The notes below the pieces were generated by a model. It was not told the origin of the DNA, searched no databases, and saw nothing but the letters and a program-made list of their open reading frames with translations. A stretch of DNA of 64,000 nt from Ustulina deusta (lineage: Eukaryota; Ascomycota; Sordariomycetes; Xylariales; Xylariaceae): positions 1,364,001 to 1,428,000 of the forward strand of contig JAJNNX010000004.1 in the NCBI GenBank assembly GCA_023159155.1, given 5' to 3'. Below are positions 48,033-58,850 of this stretch, in pieces. How positions within the stretch are numbered: the stretch's first letter is position 1; the number at the start of each line of letters is the position of its first letter. The translations under genes were made by a program, and so were the position numbers.

Positions 48033-48846
48033 ACCCCGCTACCCCCGCCAACCTTTTTTTTTTCGTGTCTATGATGTAGCTAATGCTAATATCAATGCCA
48101 ATGCAATGAAACATATAACAGGGATTGTTTAGGATATGATCTACTATATAGGTGGCTGTGAAGCATTTCAATCTACTACCGAAGCCACTCTTGTGTGTAT
48201 TGAAGCTTCGGCGAAACCTTGTACCAAAGTATTGAGGTGATTGAGCTCTCCAACGATGACGATCACAGTAACGATAACCAAACCCCAACCGAAGAGGAAG
48301 AAGAGCCAGAGCCTGCAGATAGTATCTCTAACAATAATAAATAGTTATAAGTTAAATATTAAATTTAAAGGTTAATTTATAAACTGTTATATCTCCGATA
48401 AGGATTGGGAGAGAGAGGGTACGTAGGATGTTTTAATGCCTAATATCTACTACGAGCCTGATACCTCCGGGATTCGATCTAGAGATCGTCGCATTATATC
48501 TAACTACTTGCTTAGCATAGAACAACAGTTATGTAATCCTACGACGGCATCTGCTACATAAAGTCGGGTATATAAGACACACGGGCAAGCGATAGCTACG
48601 ACTAAATAGTCAGATATAATTCCGTGGCGATACAGCCAACCAAGTCATCTAACCAAGGGTCAAGACCATAAGGAACATCCCTGACAGCTTAACGATGCCC
48701 GACGCTATCCGGCTGAATCGTGATACGTCGCAGCTCGTTATAGACAGAGGGCCGGACCAATCCAAAGATCCGTGACAAGCATATAATAGGCCATTAATTA
48801 ATGCAGGATTTAGCACAACGTAGATGGGTAAATTATATAGTACATC
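48033..48846. other. Spacer between the LINE and the gene island, no gene recognised
   Basis: GC content is moderate with an AT-rich dip at 48330-48400. An 85-codon frame on the minus strand (48031-48288) reaches into the LINE tail and has no family resemblance. A B-box-like GATCGAATCCC on the minus strand near 48475 lacks the rest of a tRNA fold. Confidence 0.55.
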
Positions 48847-49425
48847 TTAGCTACATTGACATAGTTTGTCGACAAAAGCAAGCACATCGGCGACGGGCGC
48901 CTTAGTGAAATCGGGGGGAATAGCAGGAACGCCAAATCTAGCGGTCCAGGATTGGAGATCTGGAAAAACAAGTAAGCCATACAAACTAACATCAAACAGC
49001 AGCAGTATTAAGAAAGCTAGAAAATACACGAATTCTTTAGGCGCGTAGTGATATATGATGGCGGCACTAGACAGTATTAGGCCAAAAAAAAACCACAACC
49101 AGAAAGGAAGGATTAAAGTAATCCTAACCGAGTGACCTCAGCCAAGGCGAGCTCCTAGACGCGTTCTGGCTGTACATAGGGCATCTCTACAACCGGAGCA
49201 TACATAGGCAAGGCGTATCCGCCACACGTTCAGCCCCGGCGGATACCCAAGACCATGCAAGGCGGCCCAACGGTCTTGATAGACATATTTCAGTCGCAAC
49301 CACGAGTCCCTACAACCCAATGCTTTGTGGCCAATTACATCGAAACCTCCGTACCGCAGATACAAAAATTTCTGCCGCAACAGACTACGGGAGTCTCCCG
49401 AGGGTGCTACAAAACCTGGTGACAT
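48847..49425 (-). pseudogene. Unknown membrane protein with one in-frame stop
   Basis: Two frames in the same phase are separated by a single TGA (49138-49140) and a short stretch without Met. Together they would make about 190 residues. The N-terminal half is Arg/Leu/Tyr/Trp-rich, with a Cys pair (VCSGC). The C-terminal half has two hydrophobic segments, around LILPFWLWFFFGLILSS and FVYFLAFLILLLF, followed by a short soluble tail. No family is recognised. No convincing intron removes the TGA. The likely reading is a gene recently broken by a point change, next to RIP-affected DNA; a frameshift instead of a stop is possible, as a second frame also stays open across the joint. Confidence 0.4.
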
Positions 49426-49570
49426 GGACGGCTTCTGCGGCCTGGGTCCCCATGCCCAACACAGACAAGCAAGTTGGTGGTGCTTACAAGCTCGTTGGGG
49501 TATGCTAAAGTGAATTTGTTCCCCAACGTACTATGCTTAATTATGACATATTGTAGAGCAGTAGAACGGA

Positions 49571-49622
49571 GCCAATAGATATGGCAAGATGCTGCTCGAT
49601 CGCTTGATCGAGCAGCATTGGC
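49571..49622. repeat. Strong hairpin (13-base perfect stem, 4-base loop)
   Basis: ATGCTGCTCGATC (49589-49601) and GATCGAGCAGCAT (49606-49618) pair perfectly around GCTT. An outer pair GCCAAT (49571-49576) / ATTGGC (49617-49622) overlaps it as an alternative fold. It lies between the broken membrane-protein gene and the 306-residue gene, about 205 bases before the latter's ATG. Confidence 0.75.
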
Positions 49623-49826
49623 TTCTCAGCATCTTGATACTTGCAAGCCTTAACTAGCCCAGTTGTAAAATGTGTACCAAACGCTTTCGTTCACCCGAAT
49701 CATGCAACAAATACTTAAAGCATCACCTAGCCCATCAAGTCCTTTATCCAAGACCTGAATCATTTTTCCAAGCTTGACCACTGCTATTCACGACGAACCT
49801 CCTCGATTAAAGCTCGGTGGCGCATA

Positions 49827-50817
49827 ATGTCCTTGGCTCTTCGGAACCTCTTGCAGATTCCCGCCCTGCCGTATGCTGGTTTCCATTCGCTGCCAGGCGC
49901 AGGGAACCCCAGCCTATCGCACAAAAACTGGGTTTCCGATTATGCAGAAGTCGCACAAGAACAATTAGCGATATCCTATAACTCGTCTTGGGAGGAATTG
50001 CAGCAGCTTTTTGGAGCTGAGGATGCCCTAGACAGAGTCCTCCTTTCTAAAATGGTCCATCCTCTCAATGACATTGAAGAAAACCTGCAAAGTGAAGGGG
50101 ATAGTGCCAGAACTTTCTACACGCATGTAGCTTTCCCCGTCCAACTTGCCTTCCAGCAAATCATCACGCAAAGGTCTGAAGCCGGGCCACTTGGTTCTAC
50201 CAATTATCCCCAGACGGCTGACTTTACTTGGTCACATGCGGCTCAATGCATATTGGTTGGCGAATTGAAACGGCACGGCATCATCAGTCGACGGAGATGG
50301 ACTGGCGAACAAGGTGTGAACAGCAACCGCACATGGCTTGGGAAGGAGCTGAGAGGGTAATTAAGTTACAAAATTTCTCCTGCTCGATCTCTAATCAGAC
50401 TAATGTGTCGATAGTTATTGCCATAGGTATAGAAGTGCTGTCGCAGTTGTATTTGACGGGAAGCATCTCTTGATTCTAATATTTCTTGCACATGGCCAAG
50501 AGGCAGTGCGCGATGCAAACTGTCAAGTTCAAGGTCTAATTTTCGAGTATACGGATACCTCTTTGCGATATGCTCTGTACCGAACAGCTTCGCAGCAACT
50601 CCGCAGGTGCCAGGCTCAAGCCGCACCAGAGGTAAACATAGATGGATACACCCGCCGTTTTCAGTGGTGGTCAGGCGCTCCGTATTGGGTTGACGCAAAC
50701 GGTCAATATTCTTTTGATCACCCTAACGGCTATACACGATCCTTTAACCCCGCGACCGGTGCATGGTATTGGGAGACTCCAAATGGAAATATGTGGGATA
50801 CGCCAGGCCTCTGGTGA
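49827..50817 (+). CDS. Unknown fungal protein, 306 residues, two exons, duplicated aromatic repeats
   Basis: Coding sequence is 49827-50356 joined to 50427-50817 (921 bases, 306 residues plus stop). The 70-base intron has GTAATT at its start, CTAAT branch-like sequences near 50390-50404 and an ATAG end. Splicing restores one frame through a split Gly codon. The N-terminal 176 residues look soluble, with a helix-rich middle. Residues 178-200 (AVAVVFDGKHLLILIFLA) resemble a buried strand pair. Residues 250-270 and 278-298 are two copies of a GYTRxF....GAxYWxxxNG unit rich in Trp and Tyr, and the protein ends WDTPGLW. I do not recognise a named domain. Start choice: first ATG of the open frame, after a 400-base non-coding stretch. 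It appears intact and shows none of the RIP bias of its neighbours. Confidence 0.75.
50357..50426 (+). other. Spliceosomal intron of the 306-residue gene
   Basis: 70 bases, GTAATT...CCATAG, containing stops in all useful frames. Removal joins LRG to YRSAVAVVFDG without changing phase elsewhere. Short introns of this size are usual in filamentous ascomycetes. Confidence 0.75.
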
Positions 50818-51006
50818 TATGTATGCAGGATTGTGGCTGGGCTAAATTACCTTGTGTTGCCAACGCGGCTGGCTGCATGGGCTGAGCCACACTGTTCTAT
50901 GTAGAATGGTTCTCCAAGTACCTTATAAATTTGCGACTCCCCCCCATGACTCTTCTATCACATGGTAAACTCTTTTCGGTCCGTGCACGTCGAGTTCGGT
51001 TGAGCC

Positions 51007-51846
51007 ATGGATCTTGAAAGTGAACAAAGTATGAAGGTATTGCACATCCCCAATGTGTATCATTGTTTCGACTCTGATCCTAACGTTTAGGAAATTCGGT
51101 TGGGCACGCGCCTTATTAGAGCGCATGCCAGACGTATCTATAACAATAGGCATGTCTTCCGTTTAGAGCTTCTTGCCTCCCCGATTACCAGTTGGTTCAC
51201 GTCCTGGGTACCTCAATTTGTTCAATCTCGACTCAGACCTACGTTTCCCGAATGGTTTATTCCATCTGTCATGATCTTGAAAGAGAGGAATCCCCTAAAG
51301 CCTGATGAATACCGAAACGAAATTGAGATGTATAAACGGCTTCAGTCTCTACAGGGCGACGTCATTCCACGCTATTATGGAGAAGTAATCAGCGATAACC
51401 ACACTCCGGCTGTTCTTCTGGAGTTTGTCGAGGGCACACCGTTGCATCGACTCCCTAAAGAGGATCTTCTTAGTCCGCGTGTTCTTACAGCATATCGTCA
51501 CAATATGACACTACATGAGCTTCCGGACGATGACATCCCTGACCCGCAACTGTTACTGGCATTACGACATATGTACCATCAATTCACACAAGATGGTGTT
51601 GTGCACGGTGATCCAAAATTGCATAACTTCATTCGCACCGAGCATGGCGTCGTGGCCATTGACCTCGAATTTTCACATCTTCTGCCAAACGATATCACAA
51701 ATGAGCACGAGCTGGCCAGTCTGATTGACGAGATTGGAGCTGTGATCGATGTCACATCGCTCGTACAAGCCAAGTCGCACCTTTTCCAGGCCTCCATGCC
51801 TATGATAGGAGGGAGGTCTAGGCTGACGGATAACAATCATGAGTAG
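51007..51846 (+). CDS. Protein-kinase-like (aminoglycoside phosphotransferase-type) protein, 261 residues
   Basis: Coding sequence is 51007-51036 joined to 51091-51846 (786 bases). Exon 1 encodes MDLESEQSMK; the 54-base intron runs GTATTG...CTAACGTTTAG. Kinase-fold signs: Lys74 in VMILKERN (the ATP-binding lysine position), Glu87 or Glu89 as helix-C candidate, a hinge-like VLLEFVEG (118-125), the catalytic loop HGDPKLHNF (182-190, Asp184, Asn189), and the metal site AIDLEFS (Asp201). HGD instead of HRD and DLE instead of DFG are usual in small-molecule kinase relatives and fungal kinase-like families. No glycine-rich loop is evident, and the protein ends about 60 residues after the metal site, so the C-lobe is short. 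Substrate unknown. It lies 189 bases after the 306-residue gene on the same strand. Confidence 0.75.
51037..51090 (+). other. Spliceosomal intron of the kinase-like gene
   Basis: 54 bases with GTATTG at the donor, CTAAC branch site at 51080-51084 and TAG at the acceptor. An in-frame TAG at its end would otherwise separate the ATG from the kinase frame. Confidence 0.7.
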
Positions 51847-52859
51847 TAGGCGTCGTTCATCATTACAGACGCCTGGCGACAGCTGTCTTCATGCATTCGC
51901 ACTCCACCCCTCCTACATAATCGAATCGAAATACTCCCATATTACATAAATCTAGAGTACCAATGCGGTACACAACTACTCTTGCAGCGTAATAGTCTAC
52001 CTGTAGTCAGTTATCTGCACCCTGGCATCAAAGGGCATAGCGGCTGCACGGTTCTGTATTTTGTTGGTTTTGATTCCTCTTACTATAGCTGTAACCGTCC
52101 TGCCTACTTCGGTCGCCTCTCTCGCAACCTCTTTAGCTTCGTTCCCGGTTCAGGCATAAAAGCATCGTCTCGGGAAGAGACCTGCGAGCTTGGCTGAATA
52201 GGGTTCGAGGACTAACCTATATAACCCCGCGCCCACTCACCCTCGGACCCTCATTCCGATTACCCCGCTGCCCCGCCAAGCCCTTGCGCTAAGCAGCGGC
52301 TACTAGCTAGCTTAGAACTCTAGTTCCTACTGAATTGTAAAGCAAGAGAAAGAACGCGCGGTTAACCTTTTATTATGTCATATTTTGCAGCTGTCTAACA
52401 AAAAATCTATCTTTTCTAGAAACTAATATTCTTTAGAGGGAATAGATAGCAATTGCGCAAAAAAAGCAAGATCTAAGAAATTATAAACAACTTTGCCCCC
52501 AAAAGTTATAAGTTCTAGTACCCAAACTTAATTAATATTTTAAAAGATTTGTTAAAAAAGCATATCTTTTCAAATAATTTTATTGCTACTAACGCTTTTT
52601 CTGATTTTTTTAATAATCTAAAACAAAAAATCGACTAAAAAATAGTATTAAATATAGCACAAGTTTTTTTTAATATAAATAAAAATAATAAACCAACTAA
52701 AAAGCTTATAAGCTTGCTTAAAAAATATATATTTTGTTTTACTTTTTTTTACTAGTACTTTTAATACTAATAAAATATTTAAGCTTTATTATAGCAGAAA
52801 GTACTTAGATCTTATAATATTTTGTAGCTAGAGGCGCTACTGAGTATACAAGGCCCTTA
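51847..52859. other. Intergenic stretch passing from normal to RIP-degraded sequence
   Basis: 51847-52330 has normal composition and no recognised gene; a 71-codon frame at 51982 shows no family features. From about 52370 to 52860 the sequence is AT-rich and leads without a break into the decayed 5' part of the BTB pseudogene. Confidence 0.55.
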
Positions 52860-53445
52860 TGTACCTATAGTCCAATTTTTTTGTTGTAGCTTGCTATAAA
52901 AGCTTTAAGGTTGGTTAAATCGCCCGGCATATAACAAGTCGATTAACATATTTATGTAAAAAATGCGTAAAAGGATTATTAACCTGCTAGATAACAACCT
53001 TTCGGCTGTTAAGATAATGGTTAACTATTTTTATTATTTTGAATATAACATATAGTCGCTTAAGGAGCTTCTCTAGAACTCTATCGAAGATACGCATGCT
53101 AGTCTTGGTGAATTCTCACAGATAAACTCTGGTTATGTTCTCCATGCCATGATCTATGCCCTCGCAGAGAAATATAACGTCCGTGGCCTAAAGGATTTCG
53201 TGCTGCAACAGTTCAAGGCGGCCGTCACGGAGCATTGGGCCGCACGTAGCTTCCTTGAGGCCGCACGAGAGGCGTACTTATCTACGATAGAGTCCGACCG
53301 AGGATTAAGGGATGTTGTAGTTACTACCTTCCACGAGCATCCTGAATTGCTCGACCAGGAGGAAATATATAATGTTCTGAAGGAATTAGGCATGCTGGCG
53401 TATGATTTATTTGTTCACAAACACACCAATCAAGGTTTCTATTGA
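52860..53445 (+). pseudogene. BTB/POZ-domain protein, 5' half decayed, 3' half open
   Basis: BTB domains mediate protein-protein contacts. The 3' part is open from about 53065 and includes AMIYALAEKYNVRGLKDF, the helix pair that closes fungal BTB proteins, followed by an Ala/Glu-rich helical tail to a TGA at 53445. Upstream, 52986-53060 still reads INLLDNNLSAVKIMVNYFYY and then EYNI before a TAG (53055-53057); this matches the DLPEDDP..V..M..YLY core. Further upstream, near 52875-52905, VVACYKSFKVG is followed by a stop, and the phase shifts before 52960. The first ATG of the open part (53149) is inside the domain, so it is unlikely to be a true start. Decay increases leftwards, into RIP-affected DNA. 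Confidence 0.7.
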
Positions 53446-53780
53446 TTATATTCTGCCTGAATGGAGAACAGTGTGCCGGGGTTAGATACCCGAAGAAAGA
53501 TTAGGACCGCTAGATCACAGCTAGGTAAAAAGCGTACTATACAAGGGAGTCTCAATAGTGTGTTGCAGGATTGAAATTAAGGACCAGAACAGTAAAAATA
53601 GAATGCAGCAATCCCTATCTCTGGGCTAAAGCGAGTATAGGGTTGTTGCTTTATCCATATAGATTGATCATAGAATGTATAGTCATAAAATTACATGCAG
53701 TACTTTTCTGGTAACTTTCTTATCTCATTTCTAGGTTAGCAATATAAAAGATGATTGGTCTAGTAAGAAACTCTATTTTT
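53446..53780. other. Spacer between two convergent BTB pseudogenes
   Basis: About 335 bases of moderate GC content with no gene seen. Both pseudogenes end here tail to tail, so it should contain both 3' untranslated regions. Confidence 0.6.
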
Positions 53781-54550
53781 TTAAACAGGCTTTGTAGAGG
53801 AATCTATGCGGTGTGTATACATCATAAGGTCATACGCCAATATACTTAACTCTTTTAAAATGAGTTGCGTTTCTTCTTTGTTGAGTAATGTAGGATGCGC
53901 ATGCAGAATAGTCACAATGACATCCTTTAACCCTTGGTTGGTCTCTGCTGTATATGTGTATGCCCCTCTTACCGCTTCTAAAAAGTTGTCCGAGTCCCAG
54001 TACTTTGTGGCTGTCTGCTTGAACTTTCGAACTGCGAGGTTTTTGAGTCTACGAATAGCATATTTCTCGGCCAACGTATAGACTGCCGCATAGAGAGCTA
54101 GGTCTGCTAAGATAGTTTGCGGTCCTGGGATAGACAGGGTAGAGTCTATTGCTATTCCATCGAGGGTAGAATTGGTGGACGGTTCCCTGACTAGCAGCTG
54201 CTCGGTGGTGTTTATGATAGGCTTTAGGGATAGTGTTTTAGTGCTGTTATTTTGGCCGATCTAGTTCCTCGAAGTAGCGTGTTGAGGGGCGTTATAATTA
54301 GCGTGATAAAGATAGTAGACTATTATTTCAACAGCATTAGGATCGTTGTCTGGAAGGTTGACTACTTGTTTGTGTCTTTTCTAAGTGAATTGTTAGCGGC
54401 ATACATTATCGTTTTTTTTTTAAGGTCTTAACTAACTATAAAATTTCAACAAGCTGTAGCAAAGAAGCCGGACCGTGGGCACACCAGGGCTTTATATACT
54501 TGATGTTTGTTCCTACTACAAGAGATGGTTAGGTTAGAGTATTTTCTATC
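53781..54550 (-). pseudogene. Second BTB/POZ-domain protein, broken by several stops
   Basis: Minus-strand reading in order: near 54490-54545, NLTISC and then YKALVCPRSGFFATAC, a TGA where Arg is usual, a decayed stretch with TAA, a T-rich gap (54411-54421), then VVNLPDNDPNAVEIIVYYLY (54280-54345), TAG at about 54262, a Ser/Thr-rich linker, LYAAVYTLAEKYAIRRLKNL (54040-54098) and an open helical tail to 53781. The order is that of a fungal BTB protein (KVHK..VC..S..F...C, DLPEDDP, YALAEKY). Its C-terminus resembles the one at 53149-53445 (LKD and V.T..H.HP.LL..EE), so the two are paralogues. The 97-codon open frame is only the tail of the gene. Confidence 0.75.
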
Positions 54551-57500
54551 GGAGTAAAGCCTAGTGAAAGTTTAGTCAATGGTAAACTCCCAAGGTAAAA
54601 ACAAGGGAGTAGGCGGAAATAAATACTCCTCTAGCACATTTCTCAATTCTTTAGTCACCATTATACAGAGGTCATAAAACAGAGGTTCCGTCTTCACACC
54701 TGCTATTTTAAAAATGTAATGTAGACTATTAAAGAGGCTAGGGAAAAACGGTTTGCGAAGGAATCGTTTAGCAGGAGTAGTTGCACTTCAATTCAGAATG
54801 GTTGATGCGGGGTGGTGGGGGTCGGGGGCAAAGCGGATCGGCCCGTAAGATTAGCCTGCCTCATGGTGTTGGTGGACTTAGGTTCGAAAGTTCAGACAAA
54901 ATACACCGGGACGAGTGGCTATCAATAGCAGCCGAGGCCGTGGCAGACATTCTTATACCGATGATTAAGGCATAGAAGTCTTCCTTGCAGCAACTTAGAA
55001 TCTAAGGAGGTTTCTGCTATTACTGTTGCTATATAAAGAAGCTAGAAGCATACGGTCTTTACGTTTAACACCCTTATATAAATGCTTGAATATCCTGGTT
55101 AGTTAGAGGCGGATGATATGATGTGATGCGCAATTAGGAAGGGTTTGTTTGGTACGTAAAACTTCCCAAGGGACAATCTCCCTGCCCCGCGGTTAGAGGA
55201 GGTCGGCGCGGTATTGGCTCCATGAACTAGTGAGAGCCCTGCCCTGGGGCAGCCGCATTCACTAAACACGACTCATTAGGGGAGCACTACAGCAGGGCCA
55301 CGGAGAGAGCAGCAGCACCCTCGGTATAGGCATGTGGACGCCCTAGCGGGACTGCCCTGCATTGAAGCGTCGAAAACTAAACACGACCAGCTTGATCCCT
55401 GCCGATCGTAGTGTATTATCACAAGATGCCATCCCTTCCAGTGGAATTAGAGCACACATCCTATCATTAGTATGCCGCGCCTCGCAAATTTTCTTAACCT
55501 TTCTATGCTAATAATCTCAACAGAAATAGATACAAAGTCCGGCTTCAATTCAGACTAAGATCGTAGAGACAGAAGTTGGCATTTTACAGCACCATTTGTT
55601 TCATCTCGAGGATAAAAATCTATAACCCATCACCTCTAGTCGCTTCCACAGCTTACGTGGTCAACAAAGACAAGTTGAATTGAAAAGCCGGTTACAAGTG
55701 TCCGTAGTGCCCTGGCTAGTAAACTTGTTATTAGAGAGACGTAGTGCAATAAGATGCAGACTGCTATTGTGCGTAAGCGTGTGGGCAAGGTTAGCGTTTG
55801 TAATAGACTATGCTTGGACAACGCCCGCAATGATAATAATGCAGATCTTGGAGCAGATTGCGTAGATATGCCGAACGAACTGCACTACTGTTTTGCTGCT
55901 GTTTACTACCGAGTTTACTAGAATAATAGTGTGTTATCTATCCAGATGCTGGACCAGTACGTCTTTGGGGCTTTTGGTATAGATAAACATGGCCTCTAGT
56001 AAGGCATTGCTAATACTAAAGGCTATTGGTTTTTTGCTATGCATTAACGCAATAATAGAAGTAAGCTGCTTGCTACGAAAACAGAACCTATTAGTTTAAT
56101 AGCTTTGTATATAAAGGATTATATATTCCTTTAGGCCGACTAATTCTGTTAGGAACTCGGTAGCAACATACTACCTAATGCAGCAATATACTTTTTATAA
56201 GTTAGGGCTATTTATATTTATGTTATGCATTAATGTTATAAATAATTTGGCTATATTCCTGCCTATTGCATAAAGTACTAAGGGACTAGTAGGTGGCCCA
56301 TGGCGGCGGGAAAGGATCGAGTTAGTGAAGTCGGGGTTGTAAATCTAGATTACAGGGAGGTCGGCAACGTCTAGCCGGGGGCTAGCATGGTTAGGCAGTA
56401 GAGCTTGGCTTGGCCGAAGACTGTTGCGTGCTATAGTTTTATGTAGAGCCGTGTTTATAGTTTTGCTTTTGGTAGTTTCTTTACCAACTATAATAATAGC
56501 TTGGTTAGCTATGCTTAGTATAAATAAGTCTAATGGACTATTGCTAAACGCCACTACATATAAATAATAAATATTTTTTAAACAAGAAATAATACTAGCT
56601 TTTACTGCAGTAGTTACTACCAGACCGTTAGTAATACGTCTGCTACTAATGACTTTTATTATTTTTAATAGACTTTCTATTTCTAGGACCTTTTCCTAAA
56701 TAGCGTGCAATCTATAGGTTATAATTACTGCGCTTATATGGTTTTGCTTTGTTACGAGCCGCAATAGTAATAAAAATTTAGGATAAACATGGATTGTTAA
56801 GGCTACAATAGTACAAAGGGCGTTAAACTTGTCCTTATTAGCAGCAGTCTTTTTATAAAGCAATATAGCTTGGTAGAAAGCTGTGTAGGAGTACCCGAGC
56901 GGGCCGCTAAATAGGCTTTTTAGCAGATTGGTATTATGTTTATTTGGAAGGCTAATTGCCTAGAACAGCTTGCCTATGTTTTTAGAAACTAATATTTTAT
57001 TAGTATTAAGTACTAGGATTGTTTAGAGCTTTTGATCTATACTAAGGACTTTGTTTAATTTTTTTTCCGTATAGGACAAGTTATATATTTTGGTATAATA
57101 CCTAAAATCATATAAAAGTATTAATGCCTTTTTTACTAGCATTTACTATATAGATAGGAAATAGAACAAAATATTATAGTTTTTATAAAAATAATATAGT
57201 TAGGTTTTTTTGGTGTTTTGCTATTTATATAAATGATTAATAGATATAGACGGACGAGTTTTTTTAGTATTACTTTAATAACGCTACATAATAAGCTTTA
57301 TAGTAATGTTTAAATAGAAAATATAAATATATATATCTAGATCTAATAAAGTATAGACTGGCTGTTTAATATTTTTTTTTTTTGGCTAGAATATAAAATG
57401 TTTAGTAATAATTCTAACCTTTTTACTACATAGATATTTTTGTTAAATAGTATTAATAGCGCATTATTGCTAGATAAGCTTGTTTTGTTTTATTATTTTA

Positions 57501-58109
57501 TAAAAACAGTTAAGTTTACTAAAAATAAAGGTATTAATTATTTTAGATCTTTTATAAAATTTGAAATATTTTTACCTAAGTTTTTGCTTTAACTAGTATA
57601 GTAGAAATATCTTGCTAGAGCTAGGGATGCTATAGATGCTAACAATAATCGGTATATTATTAGTAGTAGACGGAACAGATTCTTTTGAACCTAGCATTCT
57701 GCCTGATGAAGGGATAAAGCTAATAGACATGCTCTATGTATATTATAAGTGGGGGGGTATGGTATTGCTAAAAGGAGTCTTGTGGGTAGTCAAATCGGAT
57801 TTCCTGGTGTTTATATAGCATGAGGGATGCTTGATGATGTAAAGGTAGGAGCACGCGCTGCTATAAATGTGTGTGTGCTGTGGCTACCGAGATCGATGGA
57901 ATTGGTTCCCCTGAAACATCTAACTTCCCGCTAAATGAGAGAAAGATCTTCGGGGAGACTATCCCATACACTCCCAATTACCACCAGCTGGCTTCCATCA
58001 GATAGAAAGATGCATAGGAATCAGGATGAGCAAACACGAGCAGGCATCCGTTGCTAGGGCTAACATGACGCAAGGAGCCGCTATAGCTGAGACTGTCCGT
58101 GGTTACGGA
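54551..58109. other. Mixed tract without a supported gene
   Basis: 54551-55900 has fairly normal composition but only short frames (for example 54781-54975) without family features. 55900-57600 is partly RIP-degraded. Its minus strand near 56345-56480 gives a protein-like run (ALHKTIARNSLRPSQALLPN) that may be a transposon remnant. 57600-58109 is better preserved, again without a recognised gene. Confidence 0.5.
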
Positions 58110-58510
58110 AACAGTGGCCAAACTTGTTGCAGTTGTTGTTTAACGAGCTTGAACTTTTGCCGGTCGATGATATGATGACGGAAAGCGACTTCTTTTAGCT
58201 TGTGGTCTTTGTTCGGATTCACTACCTCTTGTACCGGGAAATAACGGGGAGCTCCGCAGAGGAAAGCAAGTGCCCGGTAATATAGCTAGCGCGAGGTAAA
58301 CTTGGCTAGTATATATTTGTATATGGGGATGTGACGCATAGCGAAGGGTAGCAATTTGCGTACGGGGAAACTATCGTACGTAGCGCGGCTAATAAAAAAA
58401 AATATGTTTGTTGCTTTGCTAAGCTGCTTTAAAAGCGAGCTTGCGGCGCGATATTCGGCGAGCTCTTTTTATAACCAGTTTTGATGCTATACTAACGTAG
58501 ATTAGCGGGG
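58110..58510 (-). pseudogene. 3' remnant of an unknown fungal protein gene, with stops
   Basis: One minus-strand frame stays readable for about 130 codons with only two internal stops: a TAA after QNWL near 58473 and a TAG after LAKFTSR near 58294. It contains ISRATYDSFPVRKLLPFAMR, LYYRALAFLCGAPRYFPVQE and EVAFRHHIIDRQKFKL, and ends VWPLFP at about 58120. Both stops fit Trp or Gln codons changed by RIP. The piece looks like a basic, globular C-terminal region. I believe similar proteins are common as hypothetical proteins in filamentous ascomycetes but cannot name the family or function. Confidence 0.5.
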
Positions 58511-58850
58511 TAGGCTTAGTAGTTTGTACTACCGGTATAAAATAGTTTTATTTGTACTATAAAGTATTGCTGTTCTATGGATGATGGAAGTATGGTGGGT
58601 TGTTTATATATGGACTGCGCGGGTCTGAGGCAAACAGAACAGGGCATGTCTAGAACACAGTGGTAGTAAATTCAACATAAATATACTTGGATCTCAAACC
58701 TGCGAGGACGGCATGCGGTATGCAGGCGGACGGCCATACGTGAATGCAGCTTGGGCTTACATGATAGACATGCCCCCCCTACAAGATCGGATCCAACAGC
58801 AGCTACTATTACGGTACGTTGTTGCAATTTAAATATCAAAAAGTAGGTAG
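58511..58850. other. GC-normal spacer, no gene seen
   Basis: Normal composition, short frames only. The 5' part of the gene broken at 58110-58510 may extend here, but nothing beyond HQNWL can be read with confidence. Confidence 0.5.

Noticed and set aside
48440..48540. tRNA-like B box on the minus strand (GATCGAATCCC)
   Set aside because: No pairing T stem, acceptor stem or A box at the right distance.
49320..49513. Two overlapping 62-codon plus-strand frames
   Set aside because: Antisense to the membrane-protein pseudogene, which has the better composition and transmembrane segments.
50366..51153. Minus-strand frames of 76 and 110 codons
   Set aside because: They overlap the spliced exons of the 306-residue gene and the start of the kinase-like gene on the opposite strand.
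54781..54975. 64-codon plus-strand frame with a Gly-rich stretch
   Set aside because: Isolated, no promoter or family features; within the range expected by chance.
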